From Pandoraea captiosa (GTDB lineage Bacteria; Pseudomonadota; Gammaproteobacteria; Burkholderiales; Burkholderiaceae), in assembly GCF_902459775.1 (NCBI RefSeq), contig NZ_CABPSQ010000014.1:1-64000 (forward strand): a DNA stretch of 64,000 bases. Reading direction: 5' to 3'. This document shows positions 17,188 to 26,677 of the stretch, piece by piece. The position numbers were made by a program, and so were the translations under genes. Position 1 is the stretch's first letter, and every line of letters starts with the position of its first letter. Below the pieces are notes generated by a model that made no database searches, had not been told where the DNA came from, and saw only the letters and a list, made by a program, of their open reading frames with translations.

Positions 17188-19350
17188 CTAGGTTTGCGAC
17201 TTGAGCGCCTGCTCGACGGTATGTCGCAGCAGTTGCGCATCCACGGGTTTGTGCAGCAGCGGCCACGCACGGGCCGATGCTTCCACGATGCGCTGCGGGT
17301 CGGTGTCGCCGCTCAGGAGAATGGCCGGAATGGTGTCGTCGGCGAATTCTTCGTGTAGCCGGTCGATGGCGTCGATACCTGTTTCGTGATCGCGCAGCCG
17401 GAAGTCGCTCAGGATCAGGGCGGGCTTGCTGCCGGTAGCCGCCGCCGCGCGAACGATGTCCTCCCCGCTGCTGCCGCCGACGATGCGATAGCCCCACGCG
17501 TCGAGCAACAGACACAGGCCGTTGAGGTTCTCCGCGTCGTCCTCGATCACGCACACGAGCGGTTTCTCCGCGTCAATCCCCGCCGCGTCATGCTGCGCGG
17601 CGCCGGCGCTCAGATCTGGCGGCTGGCGCACGGCCCGCACGTCGGCCAGCGGCACGCTCAGCGAGAACACGCTGCCACGTGCCGGGACGGACCGAACGAA
17701 CAACGGGTGGCCGAGCAGGTCGGCGGTCCGGCGCACGATCGCGAGGCCGAGGCCAAGGCCCTTGGAGCGATCGCGCTCCGGATTGCCGACCTGATGAAAC
17801 TCGAGAAAGATCTTGTCGAGATCGCCTTCGGCAATCCCCACGCCCGTATCCCATACGTCGATGCGAACCCGATCACCGCGCCGGCGCCAACTGATCAGCA
17901 CCCCGCCGTGGGTCGTGTGACGAATTGCGTTGTCGATCAGGTTGCGCAGCACCCTCTCCAGGAGCACCGGGTCGGATCTGACCGCCAGCGCATGACCGGA
18001 ACGGGGCGGGCGCACGCGCAGGATCAGCCCCTTCGCGGCCGCTTGAGGCGCGTACTCCAACTGCAACTGATCGATCATCGGCGCGAGGTGCATCGCCCGG
18101 GCTTTCGGCTGGATCACCCCGGCGTCGAGACGGGAGATATTGAGCAGGCCGTCGAACAACTGTCCCATGGCGGCCGTTGCCCGCCCGATATGATCGACCA
18201 GTTGGCGGCTGCGGGCGTTGAGGGTCTGCTCGCGCAATACACCGACGTACAGGCTCAGCGCATGCACGGGCTGACGCAGATCGTGACTCGCGGCGGCAAG
18301 GAACCGCGACTTGGCTAGATTGCTGCGTTGCGCCGCGTCGCGCTCTACCGCCAGTCTCGCCAGCAGGTCATCGTTCTCGAAGCGCATGTGCAGCGAATCC
18401 ATCTGAGTCCGGTACATCCGGTAAGCGAAGGTGAACGTGACAGCGAGGTACAGGCCCCCGGCGACCGCCAGGGTGGAATGAATGGTGCCGCCGAGCATGC
18501 CGAGCGCGACAAAGCTCGGTGCGTAGTAAGGGACTTCGAACGCCAGTAGTACCGGCGGATGGATGCAGTATGCGTAGATCGCCCCGGTGCCGAGCGTTAG
18601 CAATCCGACGATCATGAACATCTGCTGGGCGGCAGGGGCCTGGTATAGCCAGATGGCATAGGGAACGCCCCACAGCAGGCCTGCCGCCAGCGCGCCGACC
18701 CGCACGCGCCAATCCCACTGCCGCAACGTCCTGAGATCAGGGGCATCGGCCTCGGCGGTGCTGGCCGATGGTGCGGTTTGAGTCGAACTGGCGCTCGGCG
18801 TGGCATGATGCGCGGCATGCGCCGCTTTGGCCTTCCGGGCGGTGCGCCGCGAAAGTTGCCGTGGTCCGCCGATCAGCACGCTCGCGCGCCACAGCGTGAG
18901 CAATGCATGCGCGCCGGCCCAGAGCAGCAAGTCGCGTATCGGGAACACCTCGTGGAGCACGGCCACGATCAGCCAGACCGTGAGGAACGACCCGGCGAGC
19001 GAGGTCGGCAAATTCTTGCGCAGGGTGCGCAGACGCGCGACATAGACCTCGTCGTCATGCCCTCGCGCGAGGCGTGGTGAGTCGCTTCGGGCGGCTTGGG
19101 CGAGCACATGCGGGGACGCATGAGAGGGGGCGTGCGCGATGGACGGGTCGGCGTTCGGGGGCGGCACGGTGCGTGCCGTCCGGTCGTGCGCGGCGCGCGC
19201 GTCAGGGCGGTCCGAGGAAGGGGCGTTGGGCGCGTGCGGTGTCACGGGGCGGGTGGCGAATGAGAGGGAGCCGAATTGTGCCGAGGCATGCCGGAATGGC
19301 GCCCTGGGGCAGGCAGAGGTGAGTCTCCCATAGAAAAATCGCCCGCGCAT
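17188..19350 (-). CDS. hybrid sensor histidine kinase with C-terminal receiver
   Basis: A 720-residue protein. Residues about 1-105 are Pro/Ala/Ser-rich and unlike any domain, so the true start may be a later GTG. Residues about 115-310 hold some five to seven membrane helices without a recognised sensor domain. The HisKA segment has H356 in ASHDLRQPVH; the ATPase domain follows (NLIDNAIRHT as N-box, DTGVGI as G1, GLGLGLAI as G2). The receiver domain occupies about 595-715, with phospho-acceptor D649 in LILSDFRL. It converges with the LuxR-type regulator gene at 16421, which it probably phosphorylates. The signal is unknown. Confidence 0.88.
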   Translation of the reverse strand: MRGRFFYGRLTSACPRAPFRHASAQFGSLSFATRPVTPHAPNAPSSDRPDARAAHDRTARTVPPPNADPSIAHAPSHASPHVLAQAARSDSPRLARGHDDEVYVARLRTLRKNLPTSLAGSFLTVWLIVAVLHEVFPIRDLLLWAGAHALLTLWRASVLIGGPRQLSRRTARKAKAAHAAHHATPSASSTQTAPSASTAEADAPDLRTLRQWDWRVRVGALAAGLLWGVPYAIWLYQAPAAQQMFMIVGLLTLGTGAIYAYCIHPPVLLAFEVPYYAPSFVALGMLGGTIHSTLAVAGGLYLAVTFTFAYRMYRTQMDSLHMRFENDDLLARLAVERDAAQRSNLAKSRFLAAASHDLRQPVHALSLYVGVLREQTLNARSRQLVDHIGRATAAMGQLFDGLLNISRLDAGVIQPKARAMHLAPMIDQLQLEYAPQAAAKGLILRVRPPRSGHALAVRSDPVLLERVLRNLIDNAIRHTTHGGVLISWRRRGDRVRIDVWDTGVGIAEGDLDKIFLEFHQVGNPERDRSKGLGLGLAIVRRTADLLGHPLFVRSVPARGSVFSLSVPLADVRAVRQPPDLSAGAAQHDAAGIDAEKPLVCVIEDDAENLNGLCLLLDAWGYRIVGGSSGEDIVRAAAATGSKPALILSDFRLRDHETGIDAIDRLHEEFADDTIPAILLSGDTDPQRIVEASARAWPLLHKPVDAQLLRHTVEQALKSQT

Positions 19351-19549
19351 GGGACTTTAGTCCAATGCCGATACGCAAAATGCTCGCTACGATGGACGTT
19401 GGGTTCGCCACACGGGGGCAGACGCATGGCCGGTGGGCGCATACGGCGCAAACGATGCGTTCGGCACACGCGTGGCGAGCCTGAGCGATATGTCGCTCGC
19501 AATAAACGGTCGGCGGGCTCCGGGGGGGGATCGCCGTCCGTGGCACCGG

Positions 19550-19577
19550 CCGGTTCCGCAACGCAGCGCGGAACCGG
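19550..19577 (-). terminator. hairpin downstream of pqiC
   Basis: CCGGTTCCGC (19550-19559) and GCGGAACCGG (19568-19577) form a perfect 10-bp stem with an 8-base loop, about 125 bases past the pqiC stop. No U-run follows, so termination would need Rho, or the element has another role. Confidence 0.4.
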
Positions 19578-19637
19578 CGGTTACCGTGTCACCGCGCCTT
19601 GCGCCGCGCTGACTATCCCCTCCGCCTCAGCGCAGTC

Positions 19638-19687
19638 AATTGGCCCATTCAACAGGCCCATTCAACAGGCCCACTCAACCGGCCTAC
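19638..19687. repeat. tandem repeat of a CATTCAACAGGCC-type unit
   Basis: About three and a half copies of a 14-base unit (GGCCCATTCAACA with drift in the last copy) lie immediately downstream of the pqiC stop codon. It is a simple slippage-type repeat of unknown role. Confidence 0.6.
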
Positions 19688-19700
19688 CCAGCCGAAGCAC

Positions 19701-20420
19701 TCAACCAGCACAGCGGGCTGCGCCAGTGCCTTGTGCGCTGGTGGCGATGGCGTTGCCGATGCCGTCCGACAGCCGGTCGACGAGCTTGCGCTGTGCAGCG
19801 ACGACGCCGTCGATGCCGCCCGAAGCGGGTTCCGTCGCCGCGAAGCGACACGTCAGCACGAGATCGCCAGGGACTTTGCGAACGCTCCACACCGCGGTCA
19901 ATGCGGCCTGTTCGCCGGGCACCGACTCGAAACGTTGCACCGACGTCGACACGCGATAGACCGCAAGGCTATCGGCACGTGGCACGCCATACACATCCAT
20001 GGCGCCCAGACGCTGCGTCAGGTTGCGCGAGATCGTCGACGTCAATTCGTTCTTGAGCGGCGCAGACCAGCGGGACGCTTCGAGAATGTCGACACGTCCG
20101 CCGCTGCGCGTGACCACGATTTGCGGCCGGTCGACCTGCTCGGGCACGGCCACCGGGGAAACCTCGATGGCGTAGGGCGTCGCCGGTGCGCTCGCCCCGG
20201 TCGTGGCGACGGCGCCCCCATTCACCCCGCCATTCACGCCCCCATTCACCCCGCCATTTGCATCGGCAAGCGTATAGAACGTGGGTTGCGGCGACGCGCA
20301 GCCCGCCAGCGCGAGCACGAAGGCGGCAGTCGCTGCCGTGGCGTTGAATCCCGCCAGTGGCGTCTCACGCCTGCGCGCGGCCGGGCGCGGGGAGCGGGTC
20401 ATCTCGGTCGGCTTCGTCAT
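19701..20420 (-). CDS. pqiC: PqiC-like outer-membrane lipoprotein
   Basis: A 239-residue lipoprotein with an N-terminal hydrophobic segment and lipobox LALAGC (about residues 37-42). The mature part carries the ABC-type transport auxiliary domain (start FYTLAD, then a segment with IVVTRSG and the central RWSAPLKNELTSTI). PqiC anchors the PqiB needle to the outer membrane. A 12-bp DNA repeat makes the motif GGVN occur in tandem at about residues 56-69, just after the lipid anchor. Its ATG overlaps the pqiB stop by 4 bases, so it is last in the pqi operon. Confidence 0.88.
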   Translation of the reverse strand: MTKPTEMTRSPRPAARRRETPLAGFNATAATAAFVLALAGCASPQPTFYTLADANGGVNGGVNGGVNGGAVATTGASAPATPYAIEVSPVAVPEQVDRPQIVVTRSGGRVDILEASRWSAPLKNELTSTISRNLTQRLGAMDVYGVPRADSLAVYRVSTSVQRFESVPGEQAALTAVWSVRKVPGDLVLTCRFAATEPASGGIDGVVAAQRKLVDRLSDGIGNAIATSAQGTGAARCAG

Positions 20421-22090
20421 GGTTGCGGATCCTTCGGTTTGCCGCGCAGCAGCGCTTCGGGGTGCTGCTGCAAGTAGTCGGCGAGTGTGTTCAGCGAGCG
20501 CAGCGTCTTCGTGAGTTCCTGCATGGCCTGACGCACGTCCTGCTGCACCGGCGCATCTTCGGACAGGGTGCGCTCGGCCGCGCCGAAGCTCTTCTTCGCT
20601 TCGCCCAGCGTCGCCTTCGCTTCCGGCGCAATTTCGCCATCGAGCTGGCGGAAGAGGCCCTGCGCGCTCTCGAGCGTCTTGTCGAGCTTGCGCAGCGACG
20701 AGTCGAGATTCTGTCCGATGCTATCGAACGGAATCTTGTCGAGCTTGCTCGCAATGTCCGCAATCTGGAGCTGCAACTGGTCGAGCGTATTGGGCACGGT
20801 CGGCATGTACAGCGTTTCACCGATACGTTCGGCCTTGGCGGGTTTGGCGCTCGGGAAGAAATCCAGCGCCACGTACAACTGGCCGGTCAGCAGGTTGCCG
20901 GTACGCAACTGACCCCGCAGGCCGCGCTGGACGAGGGCGTCCAGAATCCGGTGGCTCTGGAGTTCGGTCGGCGGCACGCTGTTGGTCGGGTCGCGACGGC
21001 GCAGGCGCTCCGGATAGACATCGACCGTCACCGGCATGTTGATCTGCTTGGTCGCCTGATCGAACTCCACGCCGATCGACGTGACTTCGCCAAGCGTGAT
21101 GCCACGGAAGTCGACCGGCGCGCCGACGACCAGCCCGCGCAGCGACTGCTGGAAGCGGAACACCACCTGCACCGGATGCGTGTCGGGCGCCTTCATGGCG
21201 GTCGCTTCGTCCGGGGCCAGCCGGAATTCCTGGCCCGGCTTGGCGATCACGCCTGCGCCGGAGCCGTCCGGCGCCTGAAAGGCGATGCCGCCGATGACCA
21301 CCGACGCGAGCGACTGCGTATTGACCTGGAAGCCGCTCGAATCGAGCCGCAGGTCGATACCGCTTGCATGCCAGAAGCGTGTGTTCGTGCCGACGTACTG
21401 GTCGTAGGGCGCCTGTACGAACACGCGCAGCGTCACGCCCTTGCCGTCCGGGTCCAGGGAATACGCCTCGACCTGACCGACCTGAATGCGCCGGTAGTAG
21501 ATCGGCGAGCCGATGTCGAGCGAGCCGACGTCCGCGGCATGCAGCACGAACGGCTTGCCGGGCTGGCCGCTGGAGACCACCGGCGGCACTTCCAGCCCGA
21601 CGAAGTGGCTGACCGACTCCTTCGACTTGCCCGCGTCGGCACCGATGTACGCGCCGGAGAGCAGCGTCGACAGGCCCGATACGCTGCCGCCTGCCACGCG
21701 CGGGCGCACGACCCACCAGCGCGAGTCCTTGACCGCAAAGTTCTTGGCGTTCTTGGTGAGGTCGACCGTCACGCGCACGTGCGAGAGATCGTCGGACAAT
21801 TCGATGCTCTTGACCGTCCCGATGTCGACTTCCTTGTATTTGACCTTCGTCTTGCCGGCTTCGAGCCCTTCGGCGGTCTTGAAGTCGATGGTCACGCTCG
21901 GGCCGCGCTCGATGAGCACCTTGGCGACCAGTGACAGCCCGATGAGCGCCGCGACCAGCGGGATCAGCCAGACGAGCGACGGCGCCCAGCGCTTGCGCGG
22001 CTCGATCACCGGCGTGGGCAGGCCGCCGGCATCGGGCGGGGGAACGGCTTTCGGGTCTTGCGAATCCTTGGGGTCTTTCGGGTCAGTCAT
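20417..22090 (-). CDS. pqiB: PqiB, MCE-domain intermembrane lipid transport protein
   Basis: A 557-residue protein with a single N-terminal transmembrane helix (about 35-60: LVWLIPLVAALIGLSLVAKV) and three MCE domains at about 63-160, 180-245 and 310-400. A C-terminal helical region (about 440-545) should form the coiled-coil needle that spans the periplasm. The family moves lipids between inner and outer membranes. It overlaps the upstream pqiA-like gene by 8 bases and pqiC by 4, consistent with one transcript. Length and domain order match enterobacterial PqiB. Confidence 0.93.
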   Translation of the reverse strand: MTDPKDPKDSQDPKAVPPPDAGGLPTPVIEPRKRWAPSLVWLIPLVAALIGLSLVAKVLIERGPSVTIDFKTAEGLEAGKTKVKYKEVDIGTVKSIELSDDLSHVRVTVDLTKNAKNFAVKDSRWWVVRPRVAGGSVSGLSTLLSGAYIGADAGKSKESVSHFVGLEVPPVVSSGQPGKPFVLHAADVGSLDIGSPIYYRRIQVGQVEAYSLDPDGKGVTLRVFVQAPYDQYVGTNTRFWHASGIDLRLDSSGFQVNTQSLASVVIGGIAFQAPDGSGAGVIAKPGQEFRLAPDEATAMKAPDTHPVQVVFRFQQSLRGLVVGAPVDFRGITLGEVTSIGVEFDQATKQINMPVTVDVYPERLRRRDPTNSVPPTELQSHRILDALVQRGLRGQLRTGNLLTGQLYVALDFFPSAKPAKAERIGETLYMPTVPNTLDQLQLQIADIASKLDKIPFDSIGQNLDSSLRKLDKTLESAQGLFRQLDGEIAPEAKATLGEAKKSFGAAERTLSEDAPVQQDVRQAMQELTKTLRSLNTLADYLQQHPEALLRGKPKDPQP

Positions 22091-22727
22091 GATCGTCCTG
22101 TTCGGTGTCGTCGTCGCGGATCTGATCCCAGATCAGGCGAGGGTCGAACTGCATGGATGCCAACATGGTGAGTACGACGACGGATCCGAACGCCACGATG
22201 CCCGGCCCCGCCTGAATGACGGCCAGCGACTGAATATTGACTAGCGCGACCATCAGCGCGACGACGAAAACATCGAGCATCGACCAGCGGCCGATGAACT
22301 CGACCATGTGATACAGCTTGGTGCGTTGATGCGGTTTCCAGCGCACACCGCGCTGCGCCGTGAAGCACAGCAGCGATAGCGCAATGAGCTTGAGCATCGG
22401 GACGAGAATGCTCGCGGTGAACACGACGATGGCCAGGTCGTACTCGCCGCTGGTCCAGAAATAAATCACGCCGCTCATGATCGTGTCGCTGCTGTTTCCG
22501 AGCAGCGAGCGTGTCTGCATCATGGGCAGGACGTTGGCGGGAATGTACAGGATCGCCGCCGCAATCAGCAAGGCCCAGGTGCGGGTAAGGCTGTCGACCT
22601 TGCGCTGATGCAGCACCGCGCCGCATCGCGGGCAGCGCTCCTTTTCGACGGTTTTGACTTCGCGCGAGAGCCGGCCGCACACATGGCACGCGACGAGTCC
22701 TGCCGCTTTGGCGGAGATGTATTTCAT
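22083..22727 (-). CDS. pqiA: PqiA-like membrane protein, C-terminal-half homologue
   Basis: A 214-residue protein with an N-terminal zinc ribbon (C14, C17, C32, C35) and four predicted membrane helices. It corresponds to the second half of enterobacterial PqiA, which is about 417 residues with two such modules. The gene overlaps its upstream partner by 4 bases (ATGA) and pqiB by 8. PqiA is the inner-membrane partner of the PqiB tunnel. Whether the split is ancestral or derived is not decided here. Confidence 0.88.
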   Translation of the reverse strand: MKYISAKAAGLVACHVCGRLSREVKTVEKERCPRCGAVLHQRKVDSLTRTWALLIAAAILYIPANVLPMMQTRSLLGNSSDTIMSGVIYFWTSGEYDLAIVVFTASILVPMLKLIALSLLCFTAQRGVRWKPHQRTKLYHMVEFIGRWSMLDVFVVALMVALVNIQSLAVIQAGPGIVAFGSVVVLTMLASMQFDPRLIWDQIRDDDTEQDDHD

Positions 22728-23410
22728 CGCGTGGCCGACCCCGTGCGGTTCGTCTTTCGGGCCTTGAGCGCTTGCACCTCAGGGTCCGGCGTGCGGTCGA
22801 TCACGATCCAGAGATTGCGCAGGTCGAACGAGAGCACCGTGGCGAGCAGCATGGTGAGCGCACCGAACGCCCAGAGCGCAATGCCCGGCAGCACGCTCGC
22901 CATGGCGGAGAGTTTCACGAGCGACACCAGCACCCCAAGCATGAAGACTTCGATCATGCCCCACGGCCGGCAGAACTCGATGGCGCGCATGACATGGAAC
23001 ACCCCGTAGGGGCGACGGCCGAGCGACAGCGGGGTAATCAGATGGATAAGGGCAAGCAGTTGCGACAGGGGAAACACCACCGTCGTGGCGAAGACGAGCA
23101 GGGCGACCAGCCACATGCCTTCGTTATAGAGGGCCCACGCTGCGCCCACGAGCGTGGTCTCGGTCACGATGCCCTGCACCTCGATCTCGACGATGGGGAA
23201 CGCATTCGCAATCGCGAACACGATCAGGCATGTCAGGGTGAGCGCAAGTACGCGCGACAGGCGCAGGTCCGGGGAGCGGTAAAGAACCGAATGGCAACGC
23301 ACGCACCGGGCGGTTTCGTGCGAAGGCAGTTCCGTGCGACGGTGAAGGGTGTCGCAGTTCGGACATGCGATCAGGTTCGTCACATCATCTTCTGGGGGCA
23401 ATGTGTCCAT
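22724..23410 (-). CDS. pqiA: PqiA-like membrane protein, N-terminal-half homologue
   Basis: A 228-residue protein, first gene of the pqi operon. Zinc-ribbon cysteines are C16, C19, C36 and C39, followed by about four membrane helices and a short charged tail. It matches the first half of PqiA; together with the next gene it rebuilds the two-module protein as two chains. It is divergent from the formate dehydrogenase operon, with 189 bases between the starts. Confidence 0.88.
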   Translation of the reverse strand: MDTLPPEDDVTNLIACPNCDTLHRRTELPSHETARCVRCHSVLYRSPDLRLSRVLALTLTCLIVFAIANAFPIVEIEVQGIVTETTLVGAAWALYNEGMWLVALLVFATTVVFPLSQLLALIHLITPLSLGRRPYGVFHVMRAIEFCRPWGMIEVFMLGVLVSLVKLSAMASVLPGIALWAFGALTMLLATVLSFDLRNLWIVIDRTPDPEVQALKARKTNRTGSATR

Positions 23411-23599
23411 TACCGGGGACGGTGACCAAAGTGACGCTCAGAATACCAAAATGTCAAGGAAGTTCCCACGAAATAAGCTGCAATCAGGCGCAATGCAACA
23501 CGAGGCATGGTTTGTGCTAAGTCACGGAAATCGTTACTTCTTTGCTCTATACTCAACACACTCCCGCAAAGTTTCTCAAAATTTGAGGAGAATTCCCCC

Positions 23600-26500
23600 A
23601 TGCTTAATATGTCCAGGCGCCAGTTCCTGAAAGTGAGTGGCGCAACGCTGGCCGGGTCCAGCCTGGCAATGCTCGGGTTCGCACCCGACGCGGCGCTGGC
23701 GGAGGTCCGTCAGTTCAAGCTGGCGCGAGCGACCGAAACCCGTAATACCTGTCCGTACTGCTCCGTGGCCTGTGGTCTGCTCATGTACAGCTACGGCGAC
23801 GGCGCGAAGAACGCCAAGAAGAGCATCTTCCACATCGAAGGCGACCCCGACCACCCGGTCAACCGTGGCACGCTGTGCCCGAAGGGGGCGAGCCTCATCG
23901 ACTTCATCCACAGCCCGAATCGTCTGACTCATCCGGAGTACCGCAAGCCGGGCTCCGACAAGTGGGAGCGGATTTCCTGGGACGATGCACTCGATCGCAT
24001 CGCCAGGCTGATGAAGGCGGACCGCGATGCCAACTTCGTCGAGAAGACGGACGACGGCCTGACGGTCAACCGCTGGCTGACGACCGGCATGCTGGCCGCG
24101 TCGGCATCGAGCAACGAAGTCGGTTACATCACGCACAAGGTCATCCGCAGTACCGGGATGCTGGCATTCGACAACCAGGCACGTGTCTGACACGGCCCGA
24201 CGGTGGCAGGTCTTGCCCCGACGTTTGGCCGTGGCGCGATGACGAACCATTGGGTCGACATCAAGAACGCGGATCTGGTACTTATCATGGGCGGCAACGC
24301 CGCCGAGGCACACCCGTGCGGTTTCAAATGGGTGACCGAGGCGAAGGCGCACAACAAGGCGCGCCTGATCGTCGTCGACCCGCGCTTCAACCGCTCGGCA
24401 TCGGTTGCGGATTACTACGCCCCGATCCGTACCGGCACGGATATCGCCTTTCTCGGCGGGTTGATCAACTACCTGCTCACGAACGACAAGATCCAGCACG
24501 AATACGTCAAGAACTACACGGACTTCACCTTCCTGGTGAAAGACGAGTTCTCGTTCGAAGACGGCATCTATTCGGGTTACAACGCCGAGAAGCACACGTA
24601 CGACAAGTCCTCCTGGGATTACCAGAAGGGCGCGGACGGCTACGTGCTCACCGACCCGACGCTGCAGCACCCGCGCACGGTGTTCCAGCTGATGAAGCAG
24701 CACTACTCACGCTACACCATCGAGATGGTCGAGCGCGTGTGCGGGACACCAGCCGACAAGGTCGAGTACATCTACAAGCAGATCGCCGAGTGTTCCACCC
24801 CGACGCGCACCATGACGATTCTGTACGCGCTGGGCTGGACGCAGCACTCGATCGGCTCGCAGATCATTCGTACCGGCGCGATGGTGCAACTGCTGCTGGG
24901 CAACATCGGCGCGGTGGGCGGCGGCATGAACGCGCTGCGCGGTCACTCGAACATTCAGGGGCTGACCGATCTCGGGCTGATGACCGATCTGCTGCCGGGC
25001 TACATGTCGTTGCCCAAGCAGGCGGAGCAGACCGTCGAGCAGTATCTGACGGCGCGCACGCAAAAGCCTTTGCGTCCGAACCAGCTCAGCTACTGGCAGA
25101 ACTATCCGAAGTTCTACGTCAGCCTGATGAAGGCGTGGTGGGGCGACGCGGCAACGGCCGAGAACAACTGGGGCTATGACTATCTGCCCAAGCTCGACAA
25201 GCCGTACGACATGCTGCAAGTGCAGGAGTTGATGAGCAAGGGCAAGATGACCGGCTACATCGCGCAAGGGTTCAACCCGCTTGCCGCGACCCCGGCCAAG
25301 GTCAAGTGGGACAAGGCGCTCGCCCAGCTCAAGTTCCTCGTCGTCATGGATCCGCTGGCGACCGAGACGTCGGAGTTCTGGAAGAACTTCGGTGAGCACA
25401 ACGACGTCGACTCCAGCAAGATCCAGACGGAAGTGTTCCGTCTGCCGACGACCTGCTTCGCCGAAGAAGACGGCGCACTGGTCAACTCGGGACGCTGGCT
25501 GCAGTGGCACTGGAAAGGTGGCGAGCCGCCGGGCGAGGCGCGCACCGACATCGAGATCATGTCGGCGTTGTTCCTGCGCCTTCGCGAGATGTACAAGACG
25601 CAGGGCGGCAAGTATCCCGACCCGATCGTCAATCTCGCGTGGCCGTATGCGCAGCCCGAGAGCCCGACGCCCGAAGAGCTCGCCAAGGAGTACAACGGTC
25701 GTGCGCTCAAGGATCTCGTCGATCCGAAGGATCCGACCAAGGTCACGCGCAAGGCGGGCGAGCAGTTGTCGGGCTTCGCGGAGCTCAAGGACGACGGCAG
25801 CACCTCGTCGGGCTGCTGGATCTTCGCAGGCGCATGGACGCAGGCCGGCAACCAGATGGCCCGGCGCGACAACAGCGATCCGACCGGCATCGGTCAGACG
25901 TTGAACTGGGCCTGGGCATGGCCGGCGAACCGTCGCATTCTGTATAACCGTGCGTCGGCCGACCTCGCGGGCAAGCCGTTCAACCCGAAGCGCAAGCTGA
26001 TCTACTGGAACGGCAAGGCGTGGACGGGCGCGGATGTGCCCGACTTCAAGGTGGATGAAGATCCGGCCGGCGGCATGAGTCCGTTCATCATGAACCCCGA
26101 GGGCGTTGCGCGTTTCTTCGCCAAGGGCGCCATGGCCGAAGGACCGTTCCCCGAGCATTACGAGCCTTTCGAGACGCCGCTGGGTTACAACCCGCTGCAT
26201 CCGAAGCAACCCAAGGCCACGAGCAACCCGGGCGCACGCGTGTTCCCGGACGATCTGGCCACCATGGGCCGCGCCGAGCAGTTCCCTTATGTGGCCACGA
26301 CCTATCGTCTGACCGAGCATTTCCACTACTGGACCAAGCACGCGTTGCTGAACTCGATCATCCAGCCCGAGCAGTTCGTCGAAATCGGCGAGGCGCTGGC
26401 CAAGGAGATCGGGGTGGTGGCGGGTGACACGGTCAAGGTGTCGTCCAACCGCGGCTATATCAAGGCCAAGGCGGTCGTCACCAAGCGCCTGCGCGCGCTC

Positions 26501-26668
26501 AAGGTGGACGGCAAGACGGTTCACCACGTGGGCATTCCGATTCACTGGGGCTTCAAGGGGCTGACCAAACCCGGGTTCCTCGCGAACACGCTCACGCCGA
26601 TCGTCGGCGACGCCAATTCGCAGACACCCGAGGTGAAGTCGTTCCTCGTGAAGGTCGAGAAGGCATAA
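23600..26668 (+). CDS. fdnG: formate dehydrogenase-N alpha subunit (selenoprotein)
   Basis: A 1022-residue molybdopterin enzyme, read through TGA 24188-24190 as selenocysteine 197. The start at 23600 has GAGGAG 10-15 bases upstream and gives a Tat signal peptide (SRRQFLK at 5-11). The 4Fe-4S ligands are C51, C54, C58 and C93. Bases right after the TGA fold into a SECIS-type hairpin, and the protein context (ARV-Sec-HGPTVAG) is that of FdnG/FdoG. The subunit oxidises formate to CO2 at the outer face of the inner membrane and passes electrons to the beta subunit. It is followed by beta and gamma subunits, fdhE and the whole Sec machinery. Annotation software will often split it into two ORFs or call it broken. 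Confidence 0.97.
24188..24233 (+). promoter_or_regulatory. UGA selenocysteine codon and bacterial SECIS hairpin
   Basis: The in-frame TGA (24188-24190) is followed at once by CACGGCC (24191-24197), which pairs perfectly with GGCCGTG (24227-24233). An apical stem GGCA (24205-24208) / TGCC (24214-24217) closes the loop GGTCT (24209-24213), the same loop core that SelB recognises in E. coli fdhF and fdnG. Spacing from UGA to loop (about 18 bases) fits the bacterial rule. Confidence 0.9.
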
Positions 26669-26677
26669 GGGGGCGCC

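Larger units (their letters stand above)
19351..19700. other. 350-bp intergenic region downstream of pqi operon
   Basis: It separates the kinase start from the end of pqiC, both on the minus strand, so it must hold the kinase promoter and the pqi terminator. A strong hairpin (19550-19577) and a tandem repeat (19638-19687) are listed separately. No gene is supported. Confidence 0.6.

Noticed and set aside
20357-21934. 525-codon plus-strand open frame opposite pqiB
   Set aside because: It is antisense to a clear MCE protein and has no domain or ribosome-binding site.
24188-24190. TGA in formate dehydrogenase alpha as a nonsense mutation or frameshift
   Set aside because: The protein context is that of FdnG selenocysteine, a SECIS hairpin follows, and the selA, selB and selC genes are just downstream.
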